Assembly (NCBI GenBank): GCA_026826555.1 | Contig: JAKSZT010053764.1 | Coordinates: 20,192,338 to 20,256,337, forward strand | Length of the DNA: 64,000 bases | Direction: 5' to 3' | From: Tolypeutes matacus | Lineage: Eukaryota; Chordata; Mammalia; Cingulata; Chlamyphoridae | Shown: in pieces, positions 36,290 to 48,116 of the stretch | How positions within the stretch are numbered: the stretch's first letter is position 1 | Layout: each line of letters opens with the position of its first letter | Program-made: the position numbers and the translations under genes | Notes under the pieces: model-generated | What the model was told of the DNA's origin: nothing | The model's input: only the letters and a program-made list of their open reading frames with translations | Databases searched by the model: none

Positions 36290-36985
36290 TTTGTTTTCCT
36301 GTTGCACATTCTATTCATCATTATCTTTGAGACCAATTTTATGGTATCTCAACAATAATGTGAATTTTACCTGTTTTTGCTGGAGTGCAGATTTGAATAT
36401 GTTTGATTTCATCTCTTCCTTTAGTAGCAAAAGTCATAATTTCTCATTGGAAAGGTATAAATTTGCATTTGTGCTGAAAGACTCATTTGATTTATTAGCA
36501 TGGTCAATAAATTTTAAAGAAATTCAATGGTTTCATGGCATTATTGGAAAACAATTTATAGCAATGAATAAAGCCTAAAGACAATTTGATCTCTAGTTCA
36601 CATAAATCTAATTTTTAGACAAAAATTATTATATTTACTATCTGAACTTCATTTTCAACTACTTTTACAAAATCATGATACTTATAGATTCACTTATTGT
36701 ATTATATTCAAATTCATACTCAATATTTGCACACTCTGTTAATTACTTATCTTTGCACATATATTTTTAAAAATGGTAGCATTTACAAGAAAACTTCCAG
36801 TACTACTTTTAAGATTAAATGGACCATTTTAAAGCCATTGGACCATTTTTGCAAAATAAGATGTAATCAACATAATAGTAACAAAAATTTTCAATACGTC
36901 CCAAATAAACAATAAGAAAAAAAAAATCTGTTTACCAATGTTTCTATGTAAATATGAATAAAATTAACAATATTCAGATTTATAA
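36290..36985. other. AT-rich, no gene seen
   Basis: A plus frame of 127 codons (36195-36578) starts inside the MLT1 LTR and continues here. It has no domain and lies in AT-rich sequence, so I do not call it a gene. Confidence 0.5.
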
Positions 36986-36989
36986 CGAA

Positions 36990-38985
36990 ACAAAAAAAGG
37001 GGATACAAGTTACCAATATCATGAATGTAGGAGGGGAAATGAATAAAAGCTTACTGATATTAAAATGATAAGAAGGAAATATTTTGGGAAACTGTAAGCA
37101 ATAAGTTCAACAACTTAGACGAAATGAAAAGTTATTTGAGAGGCAAGGATTACCAAAATTCATTTAAGACATAAGATAACCTGTATCTATTAAAGAAATT
37201 GAATTTGTAGGTGAAAACCTTCCCACAAAAACACCAGTTGCAGATGATATCAGTGGTGAACTCTACCAAAAATTTAATAAAAAATAATATACAGAAACTC
37301 ATGAAATAGGAATCAATTTAACAAAATATGTGCAAGACATTGAAAGCTACAAAACACTGCTGAGACTTTTAAGTTCTAATTAAATGGAGACATATACCAT
37401 GTTCATCAACTGGAAGACTTAATATTGCTAAGATTTAAATTTTTCCCTAATTGATCTACAGATTCAAGGTAATCTCAAGGATTTTTTTGTTGTTGTTGTT
37501 GGCAGAATGACAAGCCAAATCTAATATTTATATAAATACAAAGGTTCTATAATGTGTAAAATAAGTTAGAAAAAGAACTACATTGGAGAACTTAAACACT
37601 ATCTGATTCCAAGACTTATTATAAAGCTACAGTAATCAATGCAGTGTGATATTGGCAAAAGGATAGAGAAGTAGAATAGTGGGATAGAATAGAAAGTACA
37701 GAAATAGTTCCAAACATATGTAATCAATTCTTTCTTGAAAAAGGAGTCAAGGGAAAAGGATAGTCTTTTCAACAAACAGTGCTGGAATAATGGGATATCC
37801 ATATTAACAAAAATGTAGGAACATCAGGCCTTACCTCACAACAATACATATACAAAAATTAACTTGAAATGGATAATAGTTCTAAATGTAAGAGATAAAA
37901 CTGTAAAACTTCTAGATAAAGAAGAAGAAAATCTTTAAGATCTCAGGTTGAGCAAAGAATTCTTAAAATCTACAAATTGGAGAAATACATTGATAAATTG
38001 GACTTCTTCAAAATTAAAATTGTTATTTGAGAGACATTGTTAAGAAAATTTTAAGGCAAGTTACAGATTGGGAGAGAATATATGCAAAACATATATCTGA
38101 TAAAAAAATAACAATAACACTGACTATTTCAATAACAAGAAGAGAAACAACCCAATGAAAAATGGGCAATATATTTGAAATGAAACTTCATCACAGAAGA
38201 CTTTCAAATGGCAAATATACACAGGAAATAATGTTAATCATTAGGGAAATTAAAATAAAAATTACAATGAGATAATTCTACACATACTATTATAGCTAAA
38301 CTGAAAAAGACAGACAATACCATATGTTGGTGTGTATATGGAGCAACTAGAACTCTCATTGCTGGTGGGAATGCAAGCTATTATAGCCACTTAGGAAAAT
38401 GGTTGGGCATTTTCTTATATAGCTAAACATACTCACACAACCCAGAAATACCACTCAAAGATATTTACTGAAAAGAAACAAAATGATATGTCCACAAAAA
38501 GATTTGTACATGGATATTCACAGCAGCTTTGTTCATAATAGCCCCAAACTGGTATCATCCTAATGTATAAAAACTGGTGAATAAATAAACATATTATGGT
38601 AATCCATACAGTAGAATATCACTTAGCAATAAAAAGACAAAATTACTGATGCATACATTATTGATAAATCTAAAAATAATTATGCTAAGTGAAAGAAGCC
38701 AGTTCCAATAGACTATAGGACTCCATTTATAGAAGTTATAGAAAATGCAAAGCCATACTGATAGAAAGTCCATCAGTAGTTTTAAGAGACCAGGGATGGG
38801 AGGAGGTAACTGACTGCAAAGGGGTGCAAGGGAACTATTTGGTGTGATGGAAATTTTCTATATTTTGATTGCGCTGATGGTTGAATGGCTGTGCATATTT
38901 TTCAAATATAATCAAACATTGCACCTAAAATAAGTGAATTTTATTTTATGTCAATTATTCTTTAATAAAGTTCACTGAAAAAGCA
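36990..38985 (+). mobile_element. L1M element, 5'-truncated, decayed
   Basis: Forward old L1 spanning part of ORF2 and the 3' UTR. ORF2-derived landmarks include 'acaccagttgcagatgatat', 'aagctacagtaatcaatgca' and 'aaacagtgctggaataatgg'. The 3' UTR shows 'gctggtgggaatgcaagcta', 'ggatattcacagcagctttg', 'gctaagtgaaagaagccagt' and 'agaccagggatgggaggagg'. It ends near AATAAAG and an A-rich run at about 38970-38990. Frames are shredded by stops, so it is inactive. Confidence 0.9.
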
Positions 38986-38989
38986 AAAA

Positions 38990-39405
38990 ATGACAGGAAA
39001 AAATAACTCCAGGCACCATGAATGACACCTATTAAGAAAGTAATAACATCTAAAAGCACAATATTATTTTTAGAAACATTATAATTGACCTTATATTTCA
39101 AATTTGTGAAAAGTACATAAGTAAAATTGTTTTCCTGAGTTTTTTTCTTTCTGAAACTAACAAACTACTCTAGACCACTTGATAGATGGTCGAGCTTTGT
39201 GAAGCATTAGCCTAGAACATAAGCTTTGGTGTGGATTTGGTGTGGATAACTTATACTAGTAAAATTTAGTTTCCTTCACTGGATTATTTTAGTCTATGGA
39301 GTCTTTAAATATGGACATTGATTATCTATATTCTGTCCTTAGTTCCCTTCCTTTCTTTCCCTTTTCCCAATTCATCTCTCCCCATAGCTGTATTCTGTAC
39401 ATTAT
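38990..39405. other. Unassigned, AT-rich
   Basis: No gene or confident repeat. Confidence 0.5.
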
Positions 39406-39409
39406 GACT

Positions 39410-39672
39410 TTGTTTTCCCTCAGAGGCAGAGAAAGTACTTCTTCATCCCTTGAACTTTGAGCTCAGCCATGCTTTGATCAACGTGATGTTAAAGGAAGTA
39501 ACCCAAGTAGAAATTTTAAATGTGTTTGCATATTAGGCTTGTAGCTTCAACCTGGGTCCCAGAACAATATCCACATGTGTCAACCTGAAGACCCATGAGC
39601 ATGAGAATAAATCCTTATTGTTTTATGCCCCTGAACGTTGAGATAATTTGTTATGGAGCATTATTGTGGCAT
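39410..39672 (+). mobile_element. MLT1-class LTR 3' fragment
   Basis: 'aataaatccttattgtttta' followed by 'gagataatttgttatggagc' and 'attattgtggc' matches the 3' terminal block of MLT1-like LTRs. The upstream part is too eroded to delimit. Confidence 0.6.
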
Positions 39673-39674
39673 GT

Positions 39675-40478
39675 ATTCTTTCCTTCTCATTCCTTCCTTT
39701 ATCTTTTCTAGGGGATTTCAGTAGAAGAGATCATCCACTCCCATCATCATGATTGTCACATTTAGGGAAAAGACTACCAAATCTATCTCCAAGCCTGGCC
39801 TCTGTTATCTTCCAATCTTTACAGAATAAGTAACTACTTGATATAGGAAGGGAAAAATGAAAACACATCACTTAGCTGCCTACTAGTTACTAGGAAATTT
39901 ATACACTTTTGACATAATTGGCACTCAATAAATATTTTTGATTAGTTAATGGAAGTATTATTGCTATAATTTTAAATGTGGAGATAAATACTTATGATAA
40001 CTTTCCCCCAGCAACATACAATCTGACTTGTTTTCCTGTTGTACTTTGTCATTTGGAAAGGACCACTTAAAGAAAAAATGCATAGTCTTAAGATATTAAT
40101 TCATAACATCTTAATTATTTTTAGTCAAATTCTTAAAAAAGTGTTTTCTAAGAGTATTGGTACTTATATTCCTATAATCTAGAGCTGATATGTACATAAA
40201 ATATTTCATTTCTACCTTCATTCTGATATAGAATTTGCATTTTATAGCAAAGAAGCACAGATACATTGGGTTTGGTTTATTTAGATAATTTTTTTTCAGA
40301 TTTTTGTTATTTGCTTTGAGAGCATATTAAGGTAATATATCAATATAATCCATCATTGCAATGTACTAAATGAATAAGGAAGGAATGACAGGTGTGCAGA
40401 AATTAAGGTGCATGGACAAATTATTTTGGAGATGGAGGAGAGAAGCTACTTTCTGAAGTATTTGGGGGAAGAGATTGA
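39675..40478. other. AT-rich, no gene seen
   Basis: No recognised feature. A short 'gcactcaataaatatttttg' block at 39922-39941 is like the end of MIR or L2 elements. Confidence 0.5.
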
Positions 40479-40479
40479 G

Positions 40480-42506
40480 ATAAACACTTAAAATTTTTTT
40501 AAATCTTAGACAGTTTTAGGTTCACAGAGAAATTGTGAAGATAGTACAGAGATTTTCCATATACCTCCTTAACTAGTTTCCCCTATTACTAACCTCCCAC
40601 TTTAGTATGCTACATTTGTTACAATTAATGAGCCAATACTGACACATTATTATTAGCTAAAGTCCATAGTTTATTCATATTTACTTAGTTTTAGTGTCCT
40701 TTTCTGTTCCAGGATCCCATCCAGGATACTATATTACATTTACTTGTCATGTCTTTTTAGGCTACTCTTGTCTGTGATTTTCTCAGACTTTCATTATTTT
40801 TGATGACCTTGACAGTTTTGAGGAGTACTGTCTAGATATTTTGCAGGATACCTCTCTGTTGGAATTTTTGTGATTTTTTCCCTCAAGAACAGATTATTAT
40901 GGATTTTAGGGAGGAATACCACAGAGGTAAAGTGCTATTATTACCACATCATATCAAGGTGCATACTATCAATATGATTTATGACTGTTGATGTTGACCT
41001 TGATCACGTAGCTGGGTTGTGTTTATTAGGTTTCTCCTCTCTGTAAAGTTCCCCTTTTCTCTTCCCTTCCATACTGTACTCTTTGGAAGGAAGTAACTAC
41101 GTACAGCTCACACTTAAGGAATGGGGAGTTACACTTCACATTCATGAGGGTGGAGTAGCGATATAAATTATTTGGAATTCTTCTGCAAGGGAGATTTTTT
41201 TCTTCTCCCCCATTTATTTACTTCTTCAATCATTTATTTATATCAGTATGGACTCATGGATATTTAATTTAATCTTTGGGTTATAATCCAGTGCTACTTT
41301 ATTTATTTTGTTACTCAAATTTTTAAAGCTTTGACCATTGGGAGTTCTTTCAGTTAGCTCTTAGGTCCCTTTGACATAATTCTACCAATGTAGGGATTTT
41401 TTTTGTTTTTTTTTTTAGTACTCCCTTAGTTTCTGATATTTAAAGATGTTCCACACTTGTCTTGTATATTTCCTTCCCCAGTTCTAGTATCAGCCATTTC
41501 TCCAATTTTATATGCAGCTATCTTTATGTATATTAAGCTAAACATGAGTTCATACTGATGTCGCCGAAGTATCCCATTATCAAATGATTCATTCTAGCCT
41601 CCTTCCCTTACCATTGTGTAAATTTTGACTCCAACAGTGAGAAACCTGGATCTCACCATCCACATCCATTTACTTAATTATGCAATTCCAATGCACATAT
41701 ATAGCAGTATCAGAATTGCTCATATGTACCCCTGTGGAGAACAGCTTTATCAATAAGAGTACAGTGTTACTTTCAGTTCCTTTTGCCTTTAGTCTTACAG
41801 ACTCCACTCATTTCCAAAGTTACTTAGGGCAGCATCATTTTCCCTACTCCCTTCAGTAAGGTTTTTGTTGTTGTTTTATATATATATATACATTTGTAGT
41901 ACAGTTAGATTCTCTTGTTACAGTCTACATTCTTTACTGGTATCTCCTGATCTCCTAGCTGATTTTTAAAAATTTGCATACCTTAAGGTATACTCTAACT
42001 CTGTATTATAAAGTTCTACTCATTTTGACAAATGAATATTGTCATGTATCCACCATTGCTATATAATACAAAATAGTTTACCCTAAAAGTTCCCTGTGTT
42101 TCACCAATACAACCCTCACTCCCTCACCCCAAACTCCTGGCAACCACTCATCATTTTCACTGTCTCTATAGTTTTTCCTTTTTCAGAATGTCATATAATT
42201 TGAATCATGCAGTATGTAGTCTTTTCAGACTGGCTTCCATCACTTAGCCATATGCCCTTAAGGTTCAACTTTTTTTTTGTGACTTGTTAGTTCATTTATT
42301 TTTATCACTTCTAATATTTCATTATATGGATGTACCACATTTTATTCATTCACCTACTGAAAGGCATCTTGGTTCCTTCCAATTTTGGGTGATTATGAAT
42401 AAAGCTGCTATAAATATTTGCATGCAGATTTGAATGGACATAAATTTTCAATTCAGTTGTGTCAATACCTAGAAGTATGATTGCTGCATCAAAAACTTTG
42501 AAAAAA
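40480..42506 (-). mobile_element. L1M element, 3' UTR part
   Basis: Reverse old L1. The 40500-41360 part shares landmarks in order with 22240-23235: 'gttccaggatcccatccagg', 'tgacagttttgaggagtact', 'cacagaggtaaagtgctatt' and 'tttggaattcttctgcaagg'. The 41920-42500 part continues with 'cctggcaaccactcatcatt', 'ccattatatggatgtacc'-type sequence and 'aataaagctgctataaatat', still in L1 3' UTR order. The L1 insertion at 42515-43274 splits it, and it resumes at 43283. Confidence 0.88.
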
Positions 42507-42514
42507 TGTATTCT
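42507..42514. repeat. Target-site duplication, left copy
   Basis: TGTATTCT, repeated at 43275-43282 directly after the A/C tail of the inserted L1. It marks the insertion point inside the older L1M. Confidence 0.7.
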
Positions 42515-43274
42515 AGATTATCTAGCTTCCTAGGGACTGTATAACATAGTGACTTTGGTGGTGGATGAGGATTGTAGTTAATTGTACAAATACAAGAAAG
42601 TGCTTCTATTTCAAGGTGTTAAGAACATGGTGATACATGGGCAAAATACAACTGATCTAATTTATGGACTATAGTTAACGGTAATATTATAATATTTTTG
42701 CAGCACTGGCAAAGAAGATACTATATCACTTCTAAGGGACAACAATAGGGGGGTGTAAGGGGGTGGGGAATTTTTCCTTTTGGAGTAATCAAAACATTCT
42801 AAAATCGACTGAGGTGATGTCAGCACAACCCTTTGGTGAAAATGAAAGCCACTGAGTATACACTTTGGTTGGATTGTACAAGGCATGAGGCTGTATAACA
42901 CAGTGAGCCCTGTGGTGGATGATGGACTGTGGTTAACAGTATAAATACGAGAATGTTCTCTCATGAACTATAACAAATATACAGTACTAATCCATGGTGT
43001 TAATAATAAGGTGGTTTGTGGAAAAAATACACCAAATGTAAGATATGTAAGAAATGTAAGATAAGTTAGCAGTAATATTTTGATGATATTCTTTCATCAT
43101 TTGTAACCAATGTTCCATAACAATACAAGGTGTTGGTGGTAGGGTGATGTATGGGAATCCTGTTTGGTATGCATGATTGTTTTGTGAACTCACAGCTTTT
43201 CTAATNNNNNNNNNNCCTGTTTGGTATGCATGATTGTTTTGTGAACTCACAGCTTTTCTAATTAAAAAAACCCC
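42515..43274 (+). mobile_element. Younger L1 3' UTR inserted in L1M
   Basis: A 5'-truncated L1 3' UTR in forward orientation, ending 'cttttctaattaaaaaaa'. It holds two imperfect units about 354 bp apart, each beginning CTGTATAACA (42537 and 42891) and continuing with a 'ggtggatga...' block, a 'gtggttaac' or 'gtagttaat' block and a 'tgttaa' block. The target duplication TGTATTCT flanks it. Ten Ns at 43206-43215 interrupt it. The subfamily looks lineage-specific and differs from the L1 tails at 1-419 and 32411. Confidence 0.8.
43206..43215. other. Assembly gap with duplicated flanks
   Basis: Ten Ns. The 47 bases before the gap (43159-43205) and the 47 bases after it (43216-43262) are identical, beginning CCTGTTTGG and ending TTCTAAT. 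This is what a failed contig overlap or split haplotype leaves behind. Confidence 0.95.
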
Positions 43275-43282
43275 TGTATTCT

Positions 43283-44388
43283 GAAGTAGTTGTGCCATTT
43301 TTTATTCCCACCTGCAATGAATGAGAGCTATTGTTGCTCTGCATCCTTGTCAGTATTTTAGATTTTAGTTATTCTCTAATAGGTATGTAGTGGTGTCTGT
43401 TATTTTAATTTGCAATTCCCCGATGACAATGAATTATGAACATCTTTTAATACGCTTATTTTCCACCTGTATATCTCCTTTGGTGAGGTGTTTGTTGGAA
43501 TCTTTCCCCAATTTTTAAATTGGATTGTTTGATTCTGTACTGTTGAGTTTTAAGAGTTCTTTGTATATGTTGCATATAAGCCTTTTATCAGATATGTGTT
43601 TTGCAAATATTTTCTCACAGTCTGAGATTAGTCTTTTCATTCTTTTAATAGTCTTTCACAGAGCAGAGTTTTAAATTTTAATAAAGTTCAACTTATCAAA
43701 CTTTTATTTTATGGATTGTGCTTTTGGTATTATATCTAAAAACGCATTGATAAACTCAAGGTCCCCAAAGTTTCTCGTACATTTTCTTTTAGAAGCTTTA
43801 TTGTTTTACAATTAGATCTATAAGCCATTTTGATTTAACTTTTGTGATATGTGTAAGGTCTGTGTCTACATTCTTTTTTTTGAATGTGGGTACCCCACAT
43901 TCTAGCACCATTTGTTGAAAATTCTTTCTCCATTGAATTGCCTTTCTTCCATTGTCAAAGATCAGTTTACTATATCTGTGTGGCTTTATTTCTGGACTCT
44001 ATTCTGTTCCATTGATCTGTGTATCTATTCTTTGTCCCATACCATACCATTTCACTTTCAGGTGCTATTGTAAATGGTATTTTTAAAATTTCAAATACCA
44101 ATTTTCTCATATATAAGGAAGCAATTGACATTTGTGTATTAACCTTGTATCCTGAGACCTTTCTATAACTGTTTATTAGTTCCAGGACTTTTATTGTTGA
44201 TTCTTTATGACTTTGTACATAGAAAATCTTGCCGTCTGTGAACAAAGACAATTTTATTTCTTCCTTCCCAATCTGTACAACTTTTGATTTTCTTTTCTTC
44301 TCTTGCACTATCTAGGATGAGATAAACACTATTTAGGATCCCAGTTATGATGTTGAATGGGAGTGGTGAGAGGAAATATCTTTTCTGT
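43283..44388 (-). mobile_element. L1M element, ORF2 end part
   Basis: Continuation of the 40480-42506 element. 'ttcccacctgcaatgaatga', 'ccttttatcagatatgtgtt' and 'ttccattgatctgtgtatct' are reverse L1 ORF2/3' UTR sequence. A junction near 44052-44060 skips several hundred bases of ORF2 relative to the usual order, so an internal deletion is present. It ends where the next L1 begins, at about 44388. Confidence 0.88.
43970..44308 (-). pseudogene. L1 ORF2 reverse-transcriptase remnant
   Basis: A 112-codon minus frame carrying the RT palm region of L1 ORF2. The block 'QIGKEEIKLSLFTDGKI' aligns with the part that in active L1s holds the catalytic F-A-D-D box. Here the box reads F-T-D-G, so one of the two aspartates is lost. 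'ELINSYRKVSGYKVN' follows in the expected place. The frame survives by chance in a decayed element and encodes no working enzyme. Confidence 0.85.
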
Positions 44389-46850
44389 TTTATTTATTAT
44401 TATATTGAGATATAACCCACATAACATACAATTCATCCATTTAAGTTGTTTAATTCAATGGCTTTTAGTGTCTTCACAGAGCTGTGCAATAAACACCACA
44501 ATCAATTTTAGAACATTTTCATTGCCCCAAAAAGAAACATGGTACCCATTAGCAGCCACTCCCCATTTCTACCGAGTGCCCCTCCCCTACCCCCACCCCA
44601 GCCCTTGGCAATCATTAATCTAATTTCTGTCTTTATGTATATACCTGTTCCGGAAATTTCATATAAATGGAATCATACACTACGCAGTCTTTCATGACTA
44701 GCTTCTTTCACTTAGCATAATGTTTTCAAAGTTCATCCAAGTAGCATGTATCAGTATTTCATTCCTTTTTATTTTTTGCCAAATAGCATTTCATTGTATG
44801 GAATGCTTTTCCTTACACTAGTACCACACATGTTATTTATCATTTGATGGACATTTGGGTTGTTTCCACTTTGGGCCTGCTATGAACATTTGTGCATAAG
44901 CTTTTGCACTGACATATGTTTTTATTTTGCTTGGGTACTTACTAGGAGTGGAAATACTGGGTGATAAATGTAACCCTATATTTGACCTTTTGTGGAAATG
45001 GAAGACTGTTTTCCAAAGAAACTGAACCATTTTATACTACCATTAGCAATGTGTGAGGTTTTCATTTGCCCTATTCTCACCAACACTTATTATTTGCTAC
45101 TTTGTTTATAGTAATTCTCGTGGTACATCACTGTAGTTTTGTTTTGCATTTCCCTAATGGCTAATGATTCATGTGCTCATTGACAATTGTATTTCTTCTT
45201 TGGGAAATGTCTATTCAGATCCTTTGCTCATATTTAAATTGGGTTATTTATCTTTTATTATTTAGTTGTAAATGTTCAATATATATTTCAGATACAAGTT
45301 CCTTGTCAGATACATGGTTTTCAAATATTTTCTCCATACTCTGGGTTATATTTTCACTTTATTCATGGTGCCCTTGAAACCCAGTTTATTAATTTTATTC
45401 TTTTGTTGCTTGTGCTTCTGGTGTCATGTCTCAGAAGGCTTTGCGTAATCTAAAGGATGAAGATTTACACCTATATTTTCTTCTAAGAGTTATAGTTTTA
45501 GCTCTTATACTTAGGTTTATAGCCCATTTTGAGTTAATTATTGTATATGGTTTGAGAAAGGCATCCAACTTCCTTCTTTTGCATGTGGATATACAATTGT
45601 TCCAGCACCATTTATTGAAAAGACTATTCTTTCCTCTACTGAATTCCCTCGGTACCTTTGTCAAAATCAATTGACAATAGATGTAAGGGATTATGTCTGG
45701 ACTCTTAATTCTATTCCATTTGATCTATCTTTTCTTTACGCTAGTACCACACTGTTTTGATTAGTGTAGCTTTGTAATAATTGGGAAGTATGAGTCCTAC
45801 AACTTTGTTCTTCTTTAAAAATGTTTTGGCTATTCAGGATCCCTTGGATTTCTAAATTATTTTAGGATCAGCTTGCTAAGTTCTGTCAAAAAAGAAGGCA
45901 GTTGGAATTTTGGCAGGAATTTCTTTGAATCTGTAGATGAATTTGTGGAATACAGCTATCTTAACAATATTAAGTCCCCCAATCCATGACCATTTATTTA
46001 GGACCTTTTAAATTTCTTTCAATAATGTTTTATAGTTTTCAGAGGGTACATTGTACATCTTTAGTTAAATATATTCATAAATATTTTATTTTTTGGTGCT
46101 CTTGTGAATGGAATTATTTTCTTAATTTTATTTTTTGGATGGTTCATTGTCAGTGTATAGAAATAGGAATGATTTTTGTCTATTGATATTGTATCCTGAA
46201 ATCTTTCTGTGCTTGTTTATTACTTTTAGTATGTTTTTAGTAGATTCCTTAGAATTTTCTATGTACAAGATCATGCCACCTGTAAATAGAGATAGATTCA
46301 ATTCCTCCTTTCCAACCTGGATGCCTTTTATTTCATTTTCTTGCTTAATTGCCCTGGCTTGAACCTCCAGTAAAATGTTGAATGAAAGCGACAGGAACAG
46401 ACATCCTTGTATTTTCTTGATCTTTGGGGGAAAGTATAAGATTTTCACCAAGAAGTATGATGCTGGCTATGGGGTTTTGTAGATGCCCATTATCAGGATG
46501 AGGAAATTCCTTTCTAGTCCCTGTTTTTTGAGGTCTTTTAGTCATGAAACAATGTCAGATGTCTTTTACTGTCTATTGTGAGAATTGCAGTTTTTGTCTT
46601 TTAGTCTATTTATATGGTATATTACATTAATTGATTTTGTATACTAACTTAACCTTGTATTCCTGGGGTAAATCCCTGTTGGTCCTTTTTAATTATTTCT
46701 GAATATATTTTTCTAGAATTTTGTTGAAGATTTTAATGTCTATATTCATAAAAGATATTGGTCTGTAATTTCATAGTTTTATTTTGGTAAGGCTTGTTTA
46801 TAGAATAAGTTGGGAAGTGTTGAAAGGTACATTTTTGATTTCACAAAGGT
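44389..46850 (-). mobile_element. L1M element, 5'-truncated
   Basis: A second reverse L1, abutting the first head to tail. Its 3' UTR starts 'ttgagatataacccacataa' and runs through 'ttcacagagctgtgcaataa', 'cttctttcacttagcataat' and 'ggacatttgggttgtttcca'. It passes into ORF2 ('ttgttgcttgtgcttctggt', 'gaaaagactattctttcctc', 'ttaacaatattaagtccccc'). It stops near 46850, so the 5' half is missing. It likely inserted into or beside the 40480-44388 element. It resembles the L1MA/L1MB groups. Confidence 0.9.
46128..46451 (-). pseudogene. L1 ORF2 reverse-transcriptase remnant
   Basis: A 107-codon minus frame in the second L1. 'QVGKEELNLSLFTGGMILYI' corresponds to the RT box region; the F-A-D-D motif now reads F-T-G-G, with both aspartates lost. 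'KVINKHRKISGYNIN' follows as in L1 ORF2. Non-functional. Confidence 0.85.
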
Positions 46851-47435
46851 ATCATGAGACCTCCAAGAAAACATGGACGATTAAACACATAGCCCTAATA
46901 TCACTCCTTTCTGAAAACCCAGAAGATTTCCAAAAATGTATAAAGTGACAATGCAGGGGGGGAAAAAAAAAAAGAGGAAAAGCAACTTCAACAAAAATTT
47001 GGAATTTAGCAAAGAAATAAATGTTGGTAAATTATGTAGCAGACCTGAGAGAACTGAATGCTAATTGGGTTGTGAGGAAAGACACATTTAATAGCAAAGA
47101 TTATCCAAAAGTCTCAAGAATTAGCTGCATTAGTTAATGCATTTACTAATGAGTGTTGGCAGGCTGAAATATGGAAGATTGGTCAAAAGTCCATGTAAGA
47201 AGAATTTAAATCCCCAGTCCCTCTTTTCTACTTCATTTAGCTGGGTGATTACCCTTCTCACAACCCCATTCAGAAAGAAGGTTAGAAGTTTACATTCTAG
47301 ACAGAATAAAATAGATCTCAGAACTAGGGTTAAGGACGGAGAGAAACCAAACCCACTTAAGTATGAATGAATCATGCTGTAAACAGGGAAAGTAAGTGAG
47401 CACATAATATTCAATGCTAAGATTCCCAGCTCCCT
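46851..47435. other. Unassigned, no gene seen
   Basis: No recognised gene. Opposed frames of 94 and 77 codons overlap at 47130-47414. An A-rich run lies at 46962-46974. The 3' half may belong to the HAL1 element that follows. Confidence 0.45.
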
Positions 47436-47439
47436 TACC

Positions 47440-48116
47440 CTAATAGGATTCCAGATGTTAACATCCAGGCCCTTTTGCTGCAGGCAAAATACTGAAAGAG
47501 TTTTCTCTGGGGAACCTGAAAAGTCCCAGAGGAAAGATGTGATTTAGGGACTCCCCAAATCAATGGCCCAGTTAGGTCATCTTTGGTGAAACACATAGTT
47601 TGCAAGCACTACCTAAGTTTATGCAATTTCAGTAAGCTTTTATTCTTTCACTCTCATATAAGGAGATAATCAAATAATACATAATTTCTGAAAAAATCCT
47701 CTAACATGAAAGATAAATACCAACCAAACAAATAGAAAAAGTCAATTTGGTATAAACAAAGCCCGTGAAATGAGAAGAAAACTTAAATACCCTGTCCTTA
47801 TAACTTTGGAGATAGAAAACACATCTCTTGTTGTAGTATCCACAAGAAAACAGAATGCTTTGAAAAAGAAATGTCCAGAGACCAAAAACATAATTTTTAC
47901 AATAAAACATCATACCAGAAATTAGATACTCAATTAGCCTAAAAATATGAAGAGATTTAAAAAAATAAAAGAAATCCTAGAAAAATTAGAGGACCAGTAC
48001 CAGAATATTTTAAGGTCTAAAGAGAGAAAATAGGATACAGAGAAAAGGGTATCACCAAAGATATTATTCAAGCAAATTTTCCAGAACTTAATAACATGAA
48101 TTTCCACATTAAAGGG
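47440..48116 (+). mobile_element. HAL1-like element, left part
   Basis: Forward, old LINE-derived sequence resembling HAL1 (half-L1). 'gatttagggactccccaaat', 'aatggcccagttaggtcatc' and 'caaattttccagaacttaat' with 'aacatgaatttccacatt' are in HAL1 order. It is interrupted by the solo LTR at 48117 and resumes at 48749. Confidence 0.65.

Noticed and set aside
36195..36578. 127-codon plus-strand frame
   Set aside because: It begins inside an MLT1 LTR and has AT-driven composition with no domain.
43882..43902. 9-bp-arm inverted repeat GAATGTGGG/CCCACATTC
   Set aside because: It lies within decayed L1 sequence and is short enough to be incidental.
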